From: Candidatus Aalborgicola danicus
Lineage (GTDB): Bacteria; Pseudomonadota; Gammaproteobacteria; Burkholderiales; Burkholderiaceae_C
Length of the DNA stretch: 10,615 nucleotides
Direction: 5' to 3'
Assembly: GCA_016703945.1 (NCBI GenBank)
Contig: JADJBC010000054.1
Location: 1 to 10,615 of the forward strand
Shown here: positions 8,964-10,615 of the stretch, one piece after another
How the letters are laid out: the number at the start of each line of letters is the position of its first letter
Position numbering within the stretch: position 1 is the first letter of the stretch
Made by a program: the position numbers and the translations under genes
The notes under the pieces: generated by a model
Seen by the model: the letters and a program-made list of their open reading frames with translations, nothing else
Told to the model about the DNA's origin: nothing
The model's database searches: none

Positions 8964-9020
8964 GCTATCATTATAATAGCTATTTACGCAATAAGTACGA
9001 GGGCTAGACGCCGATATGAC
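8964..9020 (+). repeat. Dispersed 57-bp repeat, copy B, between convergent genes
   Basis: Begins GCTAT-CATTATA-ATAGC, a perfect 5-bp stem with a 7-nt loop (8964-8980), and continues to TACGCA, ACGAGGGCT and TGAC. It aligns without gaps with the copy in acnA (5247-5303). It occupies much of the 133-bp gap (8917-9049) between the 3' ends of the protease gene and the PIN toxin gene. Nothing else is evident in that gap. Confidence 0.65.
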
Positions 9021-9049
9021 CAATGAAAGCCAGCACCGACCTTTTCCAC

Positions 9050-9461
9050 TTATTTTTTGGCTTTCAGCGGAAGAAGTTCCTGCATGACGGGCAGCGGTTT
9101 GAATTCCGGATCTTTGTGCAGCAAAACAGCGCCTTGCTCTGCGGCGCACGCGGCAATCCATGCATCTGCTATGGACAGTGGATACATAGCCTTGTAGTGG
9201 GCGGACCTGACAAGCAATGTCTCACTGTTTGAAATCCATTCAACGGGTAAGGCCAGACACTGCTGGTAGGCCAGTTGTCCCGCTTCCTTGTCTTCGTCCC
9301 GCCATACGCGGTAGTAAACCTCCATCAGGGTAATGAAGCATCCATAACGATTTTGCCTTGCCGCTCGTGGCAAGGTTGAGCACTTCAGCAACCCGGTCGG
9401 CACCTGCCTCATCGTCACGCAAGGTCAGCAGGGCCGATGTATCCAGCAAGCACCTCCTCAT
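9050..9461 (-). CDS. vapC: VapC-type PIN-domain toxin, frameshifted
   Basis: Predicted PIN-domain endoribonuclease toxin, normally held inactive by the antitoxin encoded just upstream. The N-terminus MRRCLLDTSALLTLRDDEAG carries the first catalytic Asp (LDTSALL); the next frame carries the acidic TLMEVYYRVWRDEDKEAG and the C-terminal LSIADAWIAACAAEQGAVLLHKDPEF with further conserved Asp residues. The two halves join at about 9350-9365 (SGKA to RQNRYGCFITLMEV) through one single-base shift. The start ATG at 9461 overlaps the antitoxin stop as ATGA. Reconstructed length is about 137 residues, usual for VapC. RNA target is unknown. If the shift is real, the toxin is dead; given the rest of the window a read error is more likely. 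Confidence 0.8.
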
Positions 9462-9681
9462 CCCCGTGCCAACTCTTGTTCGCGAGCGGCCAGCAAACGT
9501 TGGGTTGCACCCCGCCTTTCCTTGTCCTCTGAAGGGCGTCTATCGGGTTGGCACGTACCGGCGACACGGATGCTGCCGTTATCCAGTATCCATTCCGCCT
9601 ATCAGCTGGGCCTAGATGCAATTGGTTTCGTATCGCAGCGGGTACAACGGTTTGTCCTCTGGCGGTGATGGTGCTTTGCAT
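9458..9681 (-). CDS. vapB: AbrB/MazE-type antitoxin (VapB-like), with several indels
   Basis: The N-terminus MQSTITARGQTVVPAAIR is a SpoVT-AbrB swapped-hairpin DNA-binding domain, which in this context binds its own promoter and neutralises the PIN toxin. In other frames follow EWILDNGSIRV, PVRANPIDAL and GATQRLLAAREQELARG, which are the expected continuation, ending with TGA at 9460-9458 that overlaps the vapC ATG. At least three single-base shifts in 224 bp are needed, more than in any neighbour, so real decay is possible here. The start has GGAG 7 nt upstream. The likely operator is at 9699-9729. Confidence 0.7.
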
Positions 9682-9698
9682 GGCGGGCTCCGTGAGGG

Positions 9699-9729
9699 TG
9701 AATTACCAATCTTGGTTTAGTGTAATTCA
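9699..9729 (-). promoter_or_regulatory. Nested palindromes, candidate vapBC operator
   Basis: Perfect inverted repeat TGAATTAC (9699-9706) and GTAATTCA (9722-9729) with a 15-bp spacer, and inside it a second one, ACCAA-TC-TTGGT (9705-9716). It lies 18 bp upstream of the antitoxin start and overlaps the probable stop codon of the upstream kinase gene (9727-9729). Toxin-antitoxin complexes commonly autoregulate by binding such palindromes; the site is seen, its role is inferred. Confidence 0.5.
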
Positions 9730-10615
9730 TTGACGTGCCAGGGCAGCCCGCAAGGGGCCTGCAGCGCCGCCTCAAAATTGAACTGCTGCACTTTTTGCGA
9801 CGACGTCGTTGGCAGCATCACCCAGCGCATCGCGCAACAAGGCAGAGTTGGCCTGAACCAGCGCAATGGCTTCGGCGTCGCTGTGCACCAGCAGCCCTTC
9901 CAGTTGGGCCACCACGGCAAGTTGCAATTGCCGGTCTGCCTTTACTATTTCCAACGGCACGGGCTCAGAGCCGGGTCCGGCCGGCAAAGTGGCAGCGATT
10001 TCGATGGCCGCCTTCAGCGCGGCACGCAAGGTATCCAGTTCATCTCCATGGGACTGGGTAAAGCGGCGCAAAAGCTCGCAATACTTCACTGTATTGCCCA
10101 GCAGCACCCGCAGCCCTTGCGATAGGTCAACACCCGGCAACGCGGCCAAGCGCTCGATGGGTAGTGACATGCTGAGGTGCGCCAAGGTGGCGGGCCCCGG
10201 TGCAACGGGCTGGCTGGACCTCTTGCGCCGTGGCTGGCGTCGGCAGCCACTTCAGCAAGGTGGTGGAAGCAGATCGGGCTCCGGCTTGGCAATGAAATCG
10301 TTCATGCCGACGTCCATACAGGCCTGTCGGTCTTCGCTGAAAACGTTGGCAGTCATGGCCACAATCGGCCTGCTGGACCAGCCCGCCAATGTGCGAATAA
10401 GGCGCGTGGCCTCTATGCCGTTCATTTCGGGCATTTGTATGTCCATCAAAATCAGGTCGTACGCCTGCGCCTGTGCCTTAGCCACTGCCTCCCGGCCATC
10501 TTCTGCCGTATCCACGTCCAGCCCTGCGGCATGCAACAAATCCAGTGCCACTTCGCGGTTGATGGCGTTGTCTTCAGCCAACAAAATACGCGCTGCGCCA
10601 TGCTGCGCGCGCAAC
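9727..10615 (-). CDS. C-terminal part of hybrid sensor kinase/response regulator: REC plus degenerate HPt
   Basis: Two-component signalling protein whose N-terminal part lies beyond the right edge. The receiver domain reads ILLAEDNAINREVALDLL, MDIQMPEMNG (phosphoacceptor Asp codon 10443-10441), IVAMTAN and GMNDFIAKP, so all key residues are present. Then a linker and an HPt-like helical region (LPGVDLSQGLRVLL, LLRRFTQSHGDELDTLRAAL ... DAEAIALVQ) ending in QQFNFEAALQ. Frame shifts lie near 10265 (LL-(T)TLLKWLPTP), 10200-10220, 9792-9796 (AAAAA where AAAA gives VVAKVQQFNFEA) and 9745-9765; the last decides the stop, which I place at 9727 (RAALARQ). Oddity: no HxLKG phosphoacceptor motif is found in the HPt region. 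It is the last gene before vapBC. Alternative: a response regulator with an HPt, not a kinase. Confidence 0.75.

Noticed and set aside
8972..8977. TATAAT inside repeat copy B as a promoter
   Set aside because: No -35-like sequence at the right distance and no plus-strand gene follows.
9023..9232. Small plus-strand open frame after the repeat
   Set aside because: Antisense to the PIN toxin, which has clear conserved residues; no ribosome site.
1..10615. CRISPR array, tRNA, rRNA or insertion sequence
   Set aside because: No regularly spaced repeats, no tRNA-like cloverleaf or rRNA segment, and no transposase motifs were seen.

Overview
The window looks like a chromosomal segment from a betaproteobacterium of the Burkholderiales, most likely Comamonadaceae (Rhodoferax-like). 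This is inferred from the high GC content, from the style of the aconitase, fumarase and ferritin proteins, from a PF10136 'site-specific recombinase' gene typical of Burkholderiales, and from a short dispersed repeat of the kind I associate with Comamonadaceae. No database search was possible, so all names rest on recognised motifs.

Layout, left to right. Minus strand 1-3079 is a tight three-gene block read right to left: a ferritin-like protein (3079-2534), class II fumarase fumC (2524-1120) and a Gcr/PF10136 recombinase-like membrane protein (1109 to beyond the left edge). A 204-bp divergent intergenic region (3080-3283) separates this block from aconitase acnA on the plus strand (3284-6087). 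acnA converges, with only 10 bp between, on a Tat-exported PhoD-type phosphatase on the minus strand (7813-6098). A 185-bp divergent region (7814-7998) carries a candidate Pho box for phoD and a candidate promoter for the next gene. That gene is a secreted matrixin-like zinc protease (7999-8916) with a C-terminal accessory module. After a small intergenic repeat comes a minus-strand VapBC-type toxin-antitoxin pair (antitoxin 9681-9458, PIN toxin 9461-9050). Its operator-like palindrome overlaps the end of a hybrid sensor kinase/response regulator gene (REC plus degenerate HPt, 9727 to beyond the right edge).

The first half has an iron and TCA-cycle theme: iron storage, an iron-independent fumarase and a [4Fe-4S] aconitase sit around one divergent promoter region. 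The right half is more accessory: phosphate scavenging, a secreted protease, a toxin-antitoxin pair and a signalling gene.

Almost every gene except the ferritin and the protease is split by single-base frameshifts, often in short homopolymers, with the conserved protein continuing at once in another frame. Housekeeping genes (fumC, acnA) are hit as often as accessory ones, so I read most of these as base-calling or assembly errors, not gene death. Gene coordinates below span the whole reconstructed gene across such shifts.

I see no convincing undescribed multi-gene system. The most interesting local signals are a dispersed repeat that appears to have become an in-frame 19-codon insertion in aconitase, a second copy of it between two convergent genes, an HPt domain that has lost its phosphoacceptor region, and nested palindromes at the vapBC promoter.
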